Shown piece after piece: positions 27,079 through 36,538 of a DNA stretch of 64,000 nucleotides. A program made the position numbers and the translations under genes. This stretch comes from Rhizobiales bacterium SYSU XM002 (GTDB taxonomy: Bacteria > Pseudomonadota > Alphaproteobacteria > Rhizobiales > Beijerinckiaceae), in the NCBI GenBank assembly GCA_009846685.1, contig VWVY01000005.1, positions 243,856 to 307,855 of the forward strand. The letters run 5' to 3'. The notes under the pieces are model-generated. The model searched no databases. It had not been told where the DNA came from and was given only the letters and a program-made list of their open reading frames with translations. Each line of letters opens with the position of its first letter. Within the stretch, counting starts at the first letter, position 1.

Positions 27079-28464
27079 TCAGAGTTTCTTGAGATGGAAG
27101 CTTTTGGGCCGGGTGAGGCTCTCGTAGCCGAGGCTCGAAAGCGAAGCGCCGCGCCCGGTATCCTTGACGCCGGTCCAGGCAAGGCCGGGGTCGAGATAAT
27201 CGCAGCGGTTCATGAACACCGTGCCGGTCTCCAGCGCCTCGCCGATCCGTTCGGCGGCAGCCTCGTCGCGCGTGAAGATCGCGGCGGTGAGGCCGTATTG
27301 GCTGTCGTTCATCAGCCGGATCGCCTCCTCGTCGGACGCGACCGGCATGATGCCAATGACGGGGCCGAAGGTCTCCTCGCTCATCACCAGCATCGAGTGA
27401 TTGACGTCCGTGAAGATTTGCGGCGCGAGATAAGGCGTGTCTGCCTTGTCCGCGTGGAAAAATGAGGGCGCGAGCAGCGGCTTTGCGCCCTTGGCGATGG
27501 CGTCCGCATTGTGGGCGCGCACGGTTTCCGCGAGCCTGAGCTGCGCCATCGGCCCGAGCGTCGTCGCCTCGTCGAGCGGATTGCCGAGCACGTAAGTCGC
27601 GGTCAACGCGGCAGCCTCTTTCGCGAAGGCGTCGTAAATGTCCTTGTGGACATAGACGCGCTCGATGCCACAGCAGCACTGGCCGGAATTGAAGAACGCG
27701 CCGTCGATCACCGTCTCGACCGCCTGTTTGAGGTCGGCGTCGGCACGCACATAGGCCGGATCCTTGCCACCGAGTTCGAGGCCGACCGAGGCGAAGGTCC
27801 CCGCCGCCGCGCGCTCGATCGCCCGCCCCGCCTCGACCGAACCGGTGAAAGCGACATGGTCGATCGCGCCGGACGCGATGAGCCGCGTCGTATCCTCGTG
27901 CCCGAGCACAAGCCACTGGAAGAGGCCTTTCGGCAGGCCGGCCTTGTCGGCTGCCATCTGGAAACGCTGGCCGACAAGGATGGTCTGTGCGGCGTGCTTG
28001 AGGATCACGGCGTTTCCGGCCATCAGCGCGGGAACGACCGTGTTGACGGCAGTGAGGTAGGGGTAGTTCCACGGCGCGATGGTGAGCACGATGCCGACAG
28101 GATCGCGGCGGATATAGCGCGTGAAACCTTCCCTGCCCTCCGGCACGACGGGTGCGAGGGCTTTTTCCGCGATGGCGATCATATGGCGGGCGCGTTCGGC
28201 GAAGCCGTTGAGTTCGCCGGACGAATAGCGGATCGGTCGGCCCATCTGGCGCGTGAGTTCGGGACCGATCTCGTCCTTCATGGCGAGCATCGCCTCGACG
28301 AAGGCGGTGAGATAGCGCGCGCGCTCGGCGACCGGCACCTTGCGCCATTCGACTTGTGCTTTTCGGGCGGAGGCGACGGCGGTATCGATCTCGGAGGGCG
28401 TGGCGGTCGGGAAACGCGCAACCTCGCTGCCGTCGATGGGGGAAATGCAGACAATATCGGACAT
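27079..28464 (-). CDS. NAD-dependent aldehyde dehydrogenase
   Basis: ALDH superfamily protein, 461 residues. Landmarks in order: TIAPWNYPYLTAVNTVVPAL, FTGSVEAGR, ELGGKDPAYVRADADL, the catalytic Cys within NSGQCCCGIERV, and EETFGPVIGIMPV. The active site carries three successive Cys. It lies between a glutamine-synthetase-like gene (59 bases upstream) and the Fe-ADH (22 bases downstream). By analogy with PuuC it may oxidise a gamma-glutamylamino aldehyde; that is inference from neighbours. Confidence 0.88.
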   Translation of the reverse strand: MSDIVCISPIDGSEVARFPTATPSEIDTAVASARKAQVEWRKVPVAERARYLTAFVEAMLAMKDEIGPELTRQMGRPIRYSSGELNGFAERARHMIAIAEKALAPVVPEGREGFTRYIRRDPVGIVLTIAPWNYPYLTAVNTVVPALMAGNAVILKHAAQTILVGQRFQMAADKAGLPKGLFQWLVLGHEDTTRLIASGAIDHVAFTGSVEAGRAIERAAAGTFASVGLELGGKDPAYVRADADLKQAVETVIDGAFFNSGQCCCGIERVYVHKDIYDAFAKEAAALTATYVLGNPLDEATTLGPMAQLRLAETVRAHNADAIAKGAKPLLAPSFFHADKADTPYLAPQIFTDVNHSMLVMSEETFGPVIGIMPVASDEEAIRLMNDSQYGLTAAIFTRDEAAAERIGEALETGTVFMNRCDYLDPGLAWTGVKDTGRGASLSSLGYESLTRPKSFHLKKL

Positions 28465-28523
28465 GGAGTTCTTCTCGGAGCCTTCCTGGAATGGGTTCGG
28501 CGTGCTTTGTGATTCTCGCCGCC

Positions 28524-29891
28524 TCAATACCGCTCGAAGCCGCGGAACAGTTCCCAATCCGTCACCTTGCGGTCGAACTCAGCCTGCTCCCAGCGTGCGG
28601 TATGGACATAATGGTCGATCACATCGTCGCCCAGCGCCGCGCGAAGCATTTTTGACTTGTCGAGCGTGACGGTCGCCTCGCGCAGGGTCTTGGGTACATC
28701 CGGCAGCTTCTGTACCGCGTAAGCATCGCCGGAGAAGGGCGCGCCGAGTTCAAGTTTTTCGTCGATGCCCTGAAGACCGGCTGCGATCAGCGCCGCAAAA
28801 GCGAGGTAAGGGTTAAGATCCGCGCCGCCAATCCGGCATTCGATGCGGATCGCCTTCGTATTTTCGCCACAGAGGCGGAACCCGGCGGTGCGGTTGTCGC
28901 GGCTCCAGATCGTCTTCGTCGGCGCGAAGGTGCCGGCCATGAAGCGCTTGTAGGAGTTGATGTAGGGCGCGAGGAAATACGTCATGTCCTTCGCGTATTT
29001 GATCTGCCCGGCGACGAAGGAGCGCATCAGCGCGCTCATGCCGTATTCGGCCTTGGGGTCGAGGAAGAGCGGCGTCCTGCCGTCCTTGCTCCAGAGCGAG
29101 GCATGGACATGCGAAGAGGAGCCGGCGAGGTCAGCGCGCCATTTCGCCATGAAGGTTACGGCCTTGCCCTTGCCCCAGGCGATTTCCTTGATGCCGTTCT
29201 TGATAATGACGTGCCGGTCCGCCATGTCGAGCGCGTCAGCGTAGCGGACGTTGATCTCCTCCTGCCCCGGTCCCCACTCGCCTTTGGAGTTCTCGACCGG
29301 GATGCCGGCGCCAGCAAGGCCGAGGCGAACCGCGCGCATCACATCCTCCTCCTTCGAGGTTTGGAGGATGTGGTAGTCCTCGATGTAATATCCGGCGGTC
29401 TTCGGCTCGTGATAGCGCTTGGCGCGGATGGCTTCGTAGCTCTCGTCGAACAGATAGAATTCGAGCTCCGATGCAAAATAGGCGCGCATGTCGCGCTCGG
29501 CGAGGCGCGCGATCTGCCGCTTCAGCATCGCCCGCGGCGAGTGTGGGATGTCGTGATGGTGGTGGTCCTGAATGTCGCATAGGACCATCGCTGTGCCCGG
29601 CAGCCACGGCAGGCGGCGCAGCGTCGCCATGTCGGGCTTGAGCACGAAATCGCCGTAGCCCTTCTCCCAGCTCGCGGCCTTGTAGCCCGGCACCGGCTCC
29701 ATATCGATATCGTCGGCAAGGAGATAGTCGCAGGCATGCGTTTCCTCGTGCCCGCCGCCCACGAAAAACTCGCCGTGGAACCGCTTGCCGATCAGCCGCC
29801 CCTGCATATCCACCATGCACACGAGAACCGTGTCGATCTCGCCGGAAGCAACCGCAGACTTGAGGCCCGCGAAGTCAAGATTTTGCGCCAT
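28524..29891 (-). CDS. Glutamine-synthetase-family gamma-glutamylamide ligase
   Basis: A 455-residue GS-fold enzyme, closer to PuuA/IpuC-type gamma-glutamylamine ligases than to GlnA. The catalytic domain shows ASELEFYLF (metal Glu), GPGQEEINVRYADAL, the nucleotide-site SSSHVHASLW, and the C-terminal RIECRIGGADLNPYLAFAAL. The GlnA adenylylation-site motif is not recognisable. Such enzymes ATP-dependently couple glutamate to a primary amine and so protect it for oxidation by a following ADH/ALDH pair. The amine is unknown (ethanolamine- or polyamine-like). The RBS is GGGGGA. Confidence 0.82.
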   Translation of the reverse strand: MAQNLDFAGLKSAVASGEIDTVLVCMVDMQGRLIGKRFHGEFFVGGGHEETHACDYLLADDIDMEPVPGYKAASWEKGYGDFVLKPDMATLRRLPWLPGTAMVLCDIQDHHHHDIPHSPRAMLKRQIARLAERDMRAYFASELEFYLFDESYEAIRAKRYHEPKTAGYYIEDYHILQTSKEEDVMRAVRLGLAGAGIPVENSKGEWGPGQEEINVRYADALDMADRHVIIKNGIKEIAWGKGKAVTFMAKWRADLAGSSSHVHASLWSKDGRTPLFLDPKAEYGMSALMRSFVAGQIKYAKDMTYFLAPYINSYKRFMAGTFAPTKTIWSRDNRTAGFRLCGENTKAIRIECRIGGADLNPYLAFAALIAAGLQGIDEKLELGAPFSGDAYAVQKLPDVPKTLREATVTLDKSKMLRAALGDDVIDHYVHTARWEQAEFDRKVTDWELFRGFERY

Positions 29892-29999
29892 TCAAGTTCC
29901 CCCAAGGCGAAGCGCGACGTCTGGATAATGCCCTGCCAACGCGCCATGACAATGCGTTTTTTCATAGCCGTCAAAATATTTTTCCGGCTGCCACGTTCT

Positions 30000-30027
30000 G
30001 GACTTGATCGTTAGCCAACTCAAGTCC
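30000..30027. promoter_or_regulatory. Inverted repeat in the GS-like / Na-Pi transporter divergent region
   Basis: GGACTTG (30000-30006) and CAAGTCC (30021-30027) form a perfect 7-base inverted repeat with a 14-base spacer, in the 247-base gap between two divergent genes. It may be an operator for either; no regulator gene is adjacent. Confidence 0.35.
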
Positions 30028-30138
30028 ATCATGACAGAAAGCGGAAGCCCGTTTCGTCGATTCTTCCGTGATTCCTGATGCTTGGGCCGGAATGGCCCCT
30101 GAGACGTCCCGGCGCGATCCGGATGTTGGAACCGGAAA

Positions 30139-31791
30139 TTGAACAACGGCGGCTCCCTCCTCCTGCATCTTCTGGGCGGCATCGCCCTGCTGTTGTGGGC
30201 AACGCGGCTCGTGAAGACCGGCGTCCAGCGTGCATTCGGCGATCAGCTTCGAAGCCTGTTGCAACGTGCGACTGAGAACCGCATCCGAGCCTGCGGGCTC
30301 GGCGTACTGGTCTCGACCGCCCTGCAGAGTTCGACCGCGACGGCGCTGCTGCTCGTCTCCTTCGCCGCGCGCGGGTTGATCGCGCTCGGGCCGGCGCTCG
30401 CGGTGATGCTCGGTGCGGATATCGGCTCGACGCTGGTCGTCCAGGCGCTGAGCTTCGATTTGAAGGCGCTGGTTCCGGTGATGTTCATTGGAGGCGTCGC
30501 GGCCTTCATGCTTTCCGACAATTCAACCGTCCGGCAGGGTGGGAGGATCGTCATCGGCCTCGCGCTGATGATCCTCTCGCTCGGCATGATCGTCGGCACC
30601 TCGACCGCGATGCGCGAGCACCCCACGCTGACCTTCGTGCTCTCGCGCCTCGGTGACGAGCCGATCCTCTCCGTCATGCTTGCGGCTGGATTGACGTGGC
30701 TGCTCCATTCCTCGGTGGCGATGGTGCTCTTCATCATGGCACTTGCGGGCGCGCAGGTGATCTCGCTTGACCTTGCGCTCGTCCTGCTGATCGGCGCGAA
30801 TATCGGCGGCGGGCTCATTCCACTCGGTCTTGGCTGGCGAGAACCGCAGGCGGCACGGCGGATTCTCGTTGGCAACCTCGCGTTCCGTGTATCGGGCGCG
30901 GTGACCGCGCTCGTTCTGCTCGGGTCGCTCCGTGATCTCCCTTGGGTGGCCGGGCAGGATCCCGCCCGTGTGATCGCCAATGCCCACATGCTGTTCAACA
31001 TGGCGCTTGCGGCTGTCTTCCTGCCCTTTATCGAGCCGATAGCCCGCGTGCTGACCCGCTCTTTGCCGGCGGATGAAAGCCGGGAAGCGAGCCTCAGCCG
31101 TCCGCTTCACCTTGACGAGGTGCTGCTCGACCAGCCGGCGTTGGCGCTTGGGGCGGCCTCACGCGAGGTGATGCGGCTTGCCGAGCGCGTCGAGGCAATG
31201 CTCTCCGATACGATCCACACCTTCTCCGACAACGACGACAAGCGCCGCATCGCGATCCGCAAGCTCGACGACGAGGTCGATGCCCTCCAGGAGGCGATCA
31301 AGCTCTATCTCACCCGCCTCACCCGCCAGCCACTCAGCGAGGAGGACGCGCGTCGTGCCTTCGATCTCATCCTCTTCACGACAAACCTCGAACATGTCGG
31401 CGATATTATCGACAAGAACCTCCTCGAACTCGCGGCCAAGAAACGCCGCCATTCCGTGAGTTTTTCCGAGGCGGGCTGGGCGGAGCTTACCGAGTTCCAT
31501 GCCCGTATCGTGCGGCAGATGAAGCTGGCGATGACCGTGTTCATGACCAAGGATGTCGCAATGGCGCGCGAATTGGTTGCGGAAAAAGACAGCATTCGCG
31601 TCGCCGAAAAACGCGCGACGGAGCGGCATCTTGCGCGCCTGAGGGAGGGCACGACCGCCTCGATCGAGACCAGCGCGCTTCACCTCGACATGTTGCGCGA
31701 TCTCAAACGCATCAACGCCCATATCGTCTCGGTGGCGCATCCCATTCTCGAAGCCTCCGGCGAGATCCGCCAGTCACGCCTGAGGGGATAG
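30139..31791 (+). CDS. Na+/phosphate cotransporter family protein with C-terminal PhoU-like domain
   Basis: A 550-residue NptA/YjbB-type protein. The N-terminal 310 residues are membrane-embedded and hold the duplicated Na/Pi repeat with ALQSSTATALLLVSFAARG and TWLLHSSVAMVLFIM (the QSS/HSS signatures). The C-terminal 200 residues are helical and PhoU-like (DDEVDALQEAIKLYLTRL, NLEHVGDIIDKNLLEL). It should move phosphate with sodium. The best start is TTG at 30139. A shadow ATG frame lies just upstream. It may serve phosphate balance with the nearby aminoethylphosphonate-type transporter. Confidence 0.88.
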   Translation: MNNGGSLLLHLLGGIALLLWATRLVKTGVQRAFGDQLRSLLQRATENRIRACGLGVLVSTALQSSTATALLLVSFAARGLIALGPALAVMLGADIGSTLVVQALSFDLKALVPVMFIGGVAAFMLSDNSTVRQGGRIVIGLALMILSLGMIVGTSTAMREHPTLTFVLSRLGDEPILSVMLAAGLTWLLHSSVAMVLFIMALAGAQVISLDLALVLLIGANIGGGLIPLGLGWREPQAARRILVGNLAFRVSGAVTALVLLGSLRDLPWVAGQDPARVIANAHMLFNMALAAVFLPFIEPIARVLTRSLPADESREASLSRPLHLDEVLLDQPALALGAASREVMRLAERVEAMLSDTIHTFSDNDDKRRIAIRKLDDEVDALQEAIKLYLTRLTRQPLSEEDARRAFDLILFTTNLEHVGDIIDKNLLELAAKKRRHSVSFSEAGWAELTEFHARIVRQMKLAMTVFMTKDVAMARELVAEKDSIRVAEKRATERHLARLREGTTASIETSALHLDMLRDLKRINAHIVSVAHPILEASGEIRQSRLRG

Positions 31792-31819
31792 CGCCATTAC
31801 GCTTGCCGTCTTCCTCGCC

Positions 31820-32641
31820 GTGATCGCTGCCGGTGCCATGCACGCCGGCTGGAACGCGCTGATCAAGATCCGCCTCGAACCCTTGCTGGCGGTGACGCTC
31901 ATCAACGCGACCGCGGGGGTCGTCTGCTTGCCGATCCTGTTCTGGTCCGGCTGGCCGGGGCCCGAGAGCTACCCGTGGCTCGCCGGCTCGGCGATCCTGC
32001 ACACCGGCTATAATTTCCTGCTCGCCAGCGCCTATCGCATCGCCGACATGAGCCTTGTCTACCCCGTTGCGCGAGGCACAGCGCCGCTGCTGACAGCGCT
32101 GTTCTCGATTGTGATCCTGAAAGAACCGGTCGGGGCGCTGGGTGCGCTCGGCATCGCCGTGCTGGGCTTCGGGATTTTCGCGATGTCGATCCGCAGTCCG
32201 TCGGAAACCGCGAAAATGGACCGAAAGGCGTTGCTGATGGCCGGTGCGACGGCGATCATGATCTGTGGTTACACGATCGCGGACGGCACCGGCGCGCGCA
32301 TTTCCGGAAACACAGCCGGCTATGTCGCCGCGATGTTCATGTTCGACGGGCTTTTCATCACCCTGATCGCGCTCCGGCTGCGCGGGCGAGAGGGGATCAA
32401 GGCCATGATCGGCTTCGCCGGGCCGGGTATCGCGGGGGGCACGATGGCCTGTCTCGCCTATGCCATCGCCATCTGGGCGATGACCGTCGCGCCGATCCCG
32501 CTCGTGGCCGCCGTGCGCGAGACCAGCGTTCTCTTCGCGGCGGTGATTGCGGTCGTGGTTCTTAAGGAGCCCCTGCGGCTCAACCGTCTCCTCGGTGCCG
32601 GGTTGATCGTCGCGGGGCTGGTGATGATCCGCCTCCAGTGA
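31820..32641 (+). CDS. EamA/DMT-family transporter
   Basis: A protein of at least 273 residues with about ten membrane helices and two EamA repeats. PVARGTAPLLTALFSIVILKEPVG closes the first half and AVRETSVLFAAVIAVVVLKE the second. The substrate is unknown. The GTG at 31820 begins inside helix 1; the natural N-terminus probably starts 8 codons earlier at an ATT codon (31796), since ITLAVFLA completes the helix. That ATT lies 4 bases past the preceding stop, so the two genes are probably coupled. Confidence 0.8.
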   Translation: MIAAGAMHAGWNALIKIRLEPLLAVTLINATAGVVCLPILFWSGWPGPESYPWLAGSAILHTGYNFLLASAYRIADMSLVYPVARGTAPLLTALFSIVILKEPVGALGALGIAVLGFGIFAMSIRSPSETAKMDRKALLMAGATAIMICGYTIADGTGARISGNTAGYVAAMFMFDGLFITLIALRLRGREGIKAMIGFAGPGIAGGTMACLAYAIAIWAMTVAPIPLVAAVRETSVLFAAVIAVVVLKEPLRLNRLLGAGLIVAGLVMIRLQ

Positions 32642-32645
32642 AGGG

Positions 32646-34325
32646 CTATCGCCTGCGCCAGGCCTGAAGCCGCTCGAACACGAGCTTGTCCATGACGAGA
32701 TGAATGAGCTTCGCGGCGATAGCGGTGAGGACGATGCAGGTCGCCATCGCGGCGGCGGGCGCGGTTGCGCCGCTCTCGTCCATGTGAATCACCGAGATCG
32801 AGGCGAGCTTTGTCGCGGGTCCGTAGAGGAAGATCACGGCCGAGATCGTCGTCATCGCGTTGACGAACATGTAGACGGCGATGTCGAGGATCGCCGGCAT
32901 CGAGATCGGCATGGTGACTCGACGGAACGTCACCCAGAACGGCACCTTGAGTGAGGACGAAACCGCTTCGAATTCCGGGTCGATCTGCTTGAGCGCAGTT
33001 GTCGCGGTGATATGCCCCACGGTATAGAAATGCGCGACGGTGTTGATGACGAGCACTGCGAGCGTGCCGTAAAGCACGCCGAATGGGCTGCCCTTGGTGT
33101 TGATGAAGAACACGTAGCCGAGGCCAAGAACCAGTCCTGGCACCGCCATCGGCAGCATTGCGAGGAAATGAGCGATACCGCGCAACGGGGCGGCGACCTT
33201 CGTTTTCTCGACGAGGTAGGCGCCGGTGAAGATCAGGGCGGTGCCGAGAACCGCGACGAGACCCGCCATCTTAAGCGAGGTGAGGTAGGGGCCCCAGGCA
33301 CCCGGCTCGAAGTTTTCGAACTCATAGTTCGCGAGCGTCAGCGAAAGGTTGTAGGGCCAATAGCGAATGAACGAGGCCCAGATTGCCATGCCCAGCATCG
33401 CGACGAGAACAGAGGCGATGGCGAGGCAAAAGAGGGTCAACGCGAGATCGCGTCCCGGTGCGGGTTTCGGCTCGTAGGGCACCGCCCGCGCCGAAAGCAG
33501 CGCGACCTGGCGCTTCTGGATGTGCCGGTCGACAAAAAACGCGAGGATCGCCGGCACAAGCAGGACGAGACCAACAACAGCACCCATCTCGAAATTCTGC
33601 TGGCCGACGATCTGTTTGTAGGCATCGGTCGCCAGCACCGAGAACTGCCCGCCGATCACCTTGGGAATGCCGAAATCGGTGATGACAAGCGTGAAAACGA
33701 CGAAGGCGGCGCTGATCGCAGCATAACGCACGCCGGGCAGGGTGATGGTGAAGAACACCCGCGAGGGTCGCGTGCCGAGCGCTTCGGCAACCTCGTAAAG
33801 CCGTCCGTCGGCGAGGCGAAGGCCCGTCGCGATGATCATCACGGCATGGGGGAAGCAGTAGCAACTCTCGGCGAAGACAATGCCGATCGGCCCATAGATC
33901 GAATGGCCGAGCAGCAATTCCTTCAGGAATCCCTGATTGCCGAAAAGGTAGATCAGCGAGATGGCGGACAGAAGCGAGGGCGCAAAGATCGGCAGCAGCG
34001 CCAGCGCGGTGAAGAGCCCCTTGCCCGGCATCCGGCTGCGGGTGAGCGCATAGGCGTAGACGAAGGCAAGTGGCACGACGATCGTGGTGGTCAGCGCTGC
34101 AACCCACAGGCTGTTAACAAGCGCCGCGACCATCGACGGAGTCGAGAAGTAGGTGCGGAAATTGGCGAGGCCGATGAAAGCGCCGGTGCCATCCTGAAGG
34201 CTTTTCGAGAGCAGCGCCCAGAGCGGCCAGCCGATCATCAGGATGAGCGTGACGATCAGCGTAGCGACCAGCGCATTGGCGATCGTCGATTCGCGCACGA
34301 GCGGGCGGGCGAAACTCTCGTTCAT
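32646..34325 (-). CDS. ABC transporter fused dual-domain permease, 2-aminoethylphosphonate type
   Basis: A 559-residue permease with two BPD_transp_1 domains in one chain (about residues 20-280 and 300-555), each with an EAA loop (EVAEALGTRPSRVFFTITLP and EFEAVSSSLKVPFWVTFRRV). The fusion is typical of FbpB and of the putative 2-aminoethylphosphonate (PhnU2/AepW-like) permeases. It is the last gene of an SBP - ATPase - permease operon; its start overlaps the ATPase stop. The substrate call rests on the binding protein. Confidence 0.87.
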   Translation of the reverse strand: MNESFARPLVRESTIANALVATLIVTLILMIGWPLWALLSKSLQDGTGAFIGLANFRTYFSTPSMVAALVNSLWVAALTTTIVVPLAFVYAYALTRSRMPGKGLFTALALLPIFAPSLLSAISLIYLFGNQGFLKELLLGHSIYGPIGIVFAESCYCFPHAVMIIATGLRLADGRLYEVAEALGTRPSRVFFTITLPGVRYAAISAAFVVFTLVITDFGIPKVIGGQFSVLATDAYKQIVGQQNFEMGAVVGLVLLVPAILAFFVDRHIQKRQVALLSARAVPYEPKPAPGRDLALTLFCLAIASVLVAMLGMAIWASFIRYWPYNLSLTLANYEFENFEPGAWGPYLTSLKMAGLVAVLGTALIFTGAYLVEKTKVAAPLRGIAHFLAMLPMAVPGLVLGLGYVFFINTKGSPFGVLYGTLAVLVINTVAHFYTVGHITATTALKQIDPEFEAVSSSLKVPFWVTFRRVTMPISMPAILDIAVYMFVNAMTTISAVIFLYGPATKLASISVIHMDESGATAPAAAMATCIVLTAIAAKLIHLVMDKLVFERLQAWRRR

Positions 34326-35440
34326 GCCGCAGATCGAGCCGGAAACAGCCGCAGCGCCTCGACCGGTAGTTCGACCGGGATCACCATGCCCTCGGCGAGC
34401 GCGAGATCGCGCATGAGATTGGCCGAGAAATCGGCGACGAGATGGAGGTCCGGCCGTGCCTCGACCGCGAGGAGTGCGCGGCAGAAGGCGCCGAGAAATT
34501 CGAGATCGTGGATGCGCACCCGCACCGCGTTAGCCTCATTGCCGGAAACGCCGCGCACGCGTATCGCCTCCGGTCGGATGCCAACCTCGATCTTCGATCC
34601 CGGCGCGAGATCGGAAGAGGCGGGACAGGAAAAGACCCGTTCCGCGACTTCCACCCGGCCGGCCTCGCGCAATACGCCGGGTAGCAGATTGATGCGGCCG
34701 ATGAAATCCGCGACGAAAGGCGTGCTTGGCGCGCGGTAAATTTCCTCCGGCGTGCCAATCTGTTCGATGACGCCGTGGTTCATCACCACGATCCGATCCG
34801 CCATCGACAGAGCCTCTTCCTGATCGTGCGTAACCATGAACGTGGTAACGCCGAGCCGCTTCTGAACCTCGCGGATCTCTTCGCGCAGGCGGATGCGCAC
34901 CTGCGCATCGAGCGCCGAGAGCGGTTCGTCGAGCAACAGCAGGCCCGGCGAGGTAGCGAGCGCGCGCGCCAGCGCGACGCGCTGCTGTTGGCCGCCGGAT
35001 AGCTGGGCGGGGTATTTTCCCGCCTGACCCGGCAGGCCGACCATGGCGAGCAATTCCTGCACGCGCGCGGTGATCTCGTCTCTCGGGCGACGGCGGTTGA
35101 CGAGGCCATAGCCGATGTTCTCGGCGATGGTCAGGTTCGGGAACAGTGCGTAGGACTGGAAAACGATGCCGAAATCGCGCTCCGAGGGCGGGGCCTGCGA
35201 GACATCGCGTCCACCGATGGCAATTGAGCCCGAACTCTGCCGGTCGAGCCCGGCGATGGCGCGCAGCAACGTCGTCTTGCCGCAACCGGAAGGACCGAGG
35301 AAAGAAACGAACTCCCCGCGCGCGACGTCGAGGTTGATGTCGGCGAGGGCCTTGAAGCTTCCGTAGAACTTGTCGAGCGACCGGATCGAGACGAACGGCG
35401 CGCCGGCTGTCCCTTCTGTTTGACGTTGCGAACTCGCCAT
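34322..35440 (-). CDS. ABC transporter ATP-binding protein, 2-aminoethylphosphonate type
   Basis: A 372-residue CUT1/FbpC-like ATPase: Walker [13 protein letters not shown]-loop [11 protein letters not shown], signature [15 protein letters not shown], Walker [14 protein letters not shown]-loop VTHDQEEAL, then a C-terminal TOBE-type region. I chose the ATG at 35440 with GGGGAG upstream; eight further in-frame codons exist before it. It is preceded by a strong hairpin that separates it from the binding-protein gene, and it overlaps the permease by 4 bases. Confidence 0.9.
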   Translation of the reverse strand: MASSQRQTEGTAGAPFVSIRSLDKFYGSFKALADINLDVARGEFVSFLGPSGCGKTTLLRAIAGLDRQSSGSIAIGGRDVSQAPPSERDFGIVFQSYALFPNLTIAENIGYGLVNRRRPRDEITARVQELLAMVGLPGQAGKYPAQLSGGQQQRVALARALATSPGLLLLDEPLSALDAQVRIRLREEIREVQKRLGVTTFMVTHDQEEALSMADRIVVMNHGVIEQIGTPEEIYRAPSTPFVADFIGRINLLPGVLREAGRVEVAERVFSCPASSDLAPGSKIEVGIRPEAIRVRGVSGNEANAVRVRIHDLEFLGAFCRALLAVEARPDLHLVADFSANLMRDLALAEGMVIPVELPVEALRLFPARSAA

Positions 35441-35465
35441 CGCGCTCCCCGTCCCGCAAGACAAA

Positions 35466-35487
35466 GGCCGGCCCTGTCGGGCCAGCC
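35466..35487 (-). terminator. Hairpin between SBP and ATPase genes of the AEP-type operon
   Basis: Read on the minus strand, GGCTGGCCC-gaca-GGGCCGGCC makes a 9-pair stem (one G-T) with a 4-base loop, followed by TTTGTCTT. It falls 20 bases after the binding-protein stop. It probably acts as a partial terminator or 3' stabiliser, giving more binding protein than membrane parts. Confidence 0.7.
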
Positions 35488-35506
35488 TCGTGATCGTTTT
35501 CCGGCT

Positions 35507-36538
35507 TTACTTCGGCTGAGCCTTGCTTTCGTAGCGCTTGACCCACTCCTTGAGGATCCGATCCCGTTCGGCTGCCATCCAGGCGAAATCGTTCTTCACG
35601 AGCTTGCCTTCGGCTTCAGCCGGGTAGTTCGGCGGTGCGTTCTTGACTTCTGGATGCGCGACGATGGCGGAATACTTGCTGAAGAGTTCGTTTGCGCCTT
35701 TCGTGGCTGTCCAGTCCGCAACCTTCTTCGCGGCAGCGAGATTCTTGGTGCCCTTGACGATCGCGGTCGTCTCGACATCCCAGCCCACGCCTTCCTTCGG
35801 GACGATCAGGTCGATCGGTGCGCCGTTGGTTTTCTCGCGCGCGCCGCGCATATCGAAGCCGATGCCGACCATACGCTCGCCTTTCGCCGCTTGCACGCAA
35901 GGCGCGGAACCCGAATGGGTATAGACAGCGACGTTGTCGTGAAGCTTGTCCATGAAGGCCCAGCCCTTCTCCTCGCCCATGAGTTGGAGCCAGGCCGCGA
36001 CCTGGAGATAACCGGTGCCGGAGGAGGCCGGATGCGGCATCACCACCTTGCCCTTGAAATCAGCCTTGGTGAGATCGTCCCACGAGACCGGTGCGACGGC
36101 ATTCGCCTTCTTCGCCTCGACCGTGTTGTAGCAGACAACCGCGAGAATGGCCGCCGTGCCGGTCCAGGTGTAATCGCCGGCACCGTCGCGAAAGGCAGGA
36201 CGGAGCTTGTCCGCGCCGGTCGGGCTGTAGCTTTCGAGGAGGTTCATCTTCTCGAACAGAAGCGTACTGGTCGCGGCGAGGCCGATCACGAGGTCAGCGC
36301 GCGGATTGTCCTTTTCGGCGAGGAAGCGCGCGGTGATAACGCCGGTGGAATCGCGCACCCAGACGATCTCGACGTCCGGAACCGCTGCCTCAATGGCGGC
36401 CTTGAAGGGTGGAAGCTGGTCGTTTTCAAGCGCGGTATAGGCGGTCAGCTTCGTGCGCGTTTGCGCCAGGGCCGCCGATGCGAAGACACTGAGCGCGGCG
36501 ACACACAGGCTCGCCCCTTGGAACAGTCTGGACTTCAT
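35507..36538 (-). CDS. aepX: ABC transporter substrate-binding protein, putative 2-aminoethylphosphonate
   Basis: Periplasmic binding protein of 343 residues with a Sec signal (ASLCVAALSVFASAALAQ). The stretch IVWVRDSTGVITARFLAEK followed by ADLVIGLAATSTLL matches the putative 2-aminoethylphosphonate-binding family (PhnS2/AepX). The ATG at 36538 has GGAGGGG upstream; a GTG one codon earlier is less likely. No phosphonate-cleaving genes (phnW, phnX, phnA, pbfA) are in the window, so the substrate rests on family resemblance. It is first in its operon. Confidence 0.78.
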   Translation of the reverse strand: MKSRLFQGASLCVAALSVFASAALAQTRTKLTAYTALENDQLPPFKAAIEAAVPDVEIVWVRDSTGVITARFLAEKDNPRADLVIGLAATSTLLFEKMNLLESYSPTGADKLRPAFRDGAGDYTWTGTAAILAVVCYNTVEAKKANAVAPVSWDDLTKADFKGKVVMPHPASSGTGYLQVAAWLQLMGEEKGWAFMDKLHDNVAVYTHSGSAPCVQAAKGERMVGIGFDMRGAREKTNGAPIDLIVPKEGVGWDVETTAIVKGTKNLAAAKKVADWTATKGANELFSKYSAIVAHPEVKNAPPNYPAEAEGKLVKNDFAWMAAERDRILKEWVKRYESKAQPK

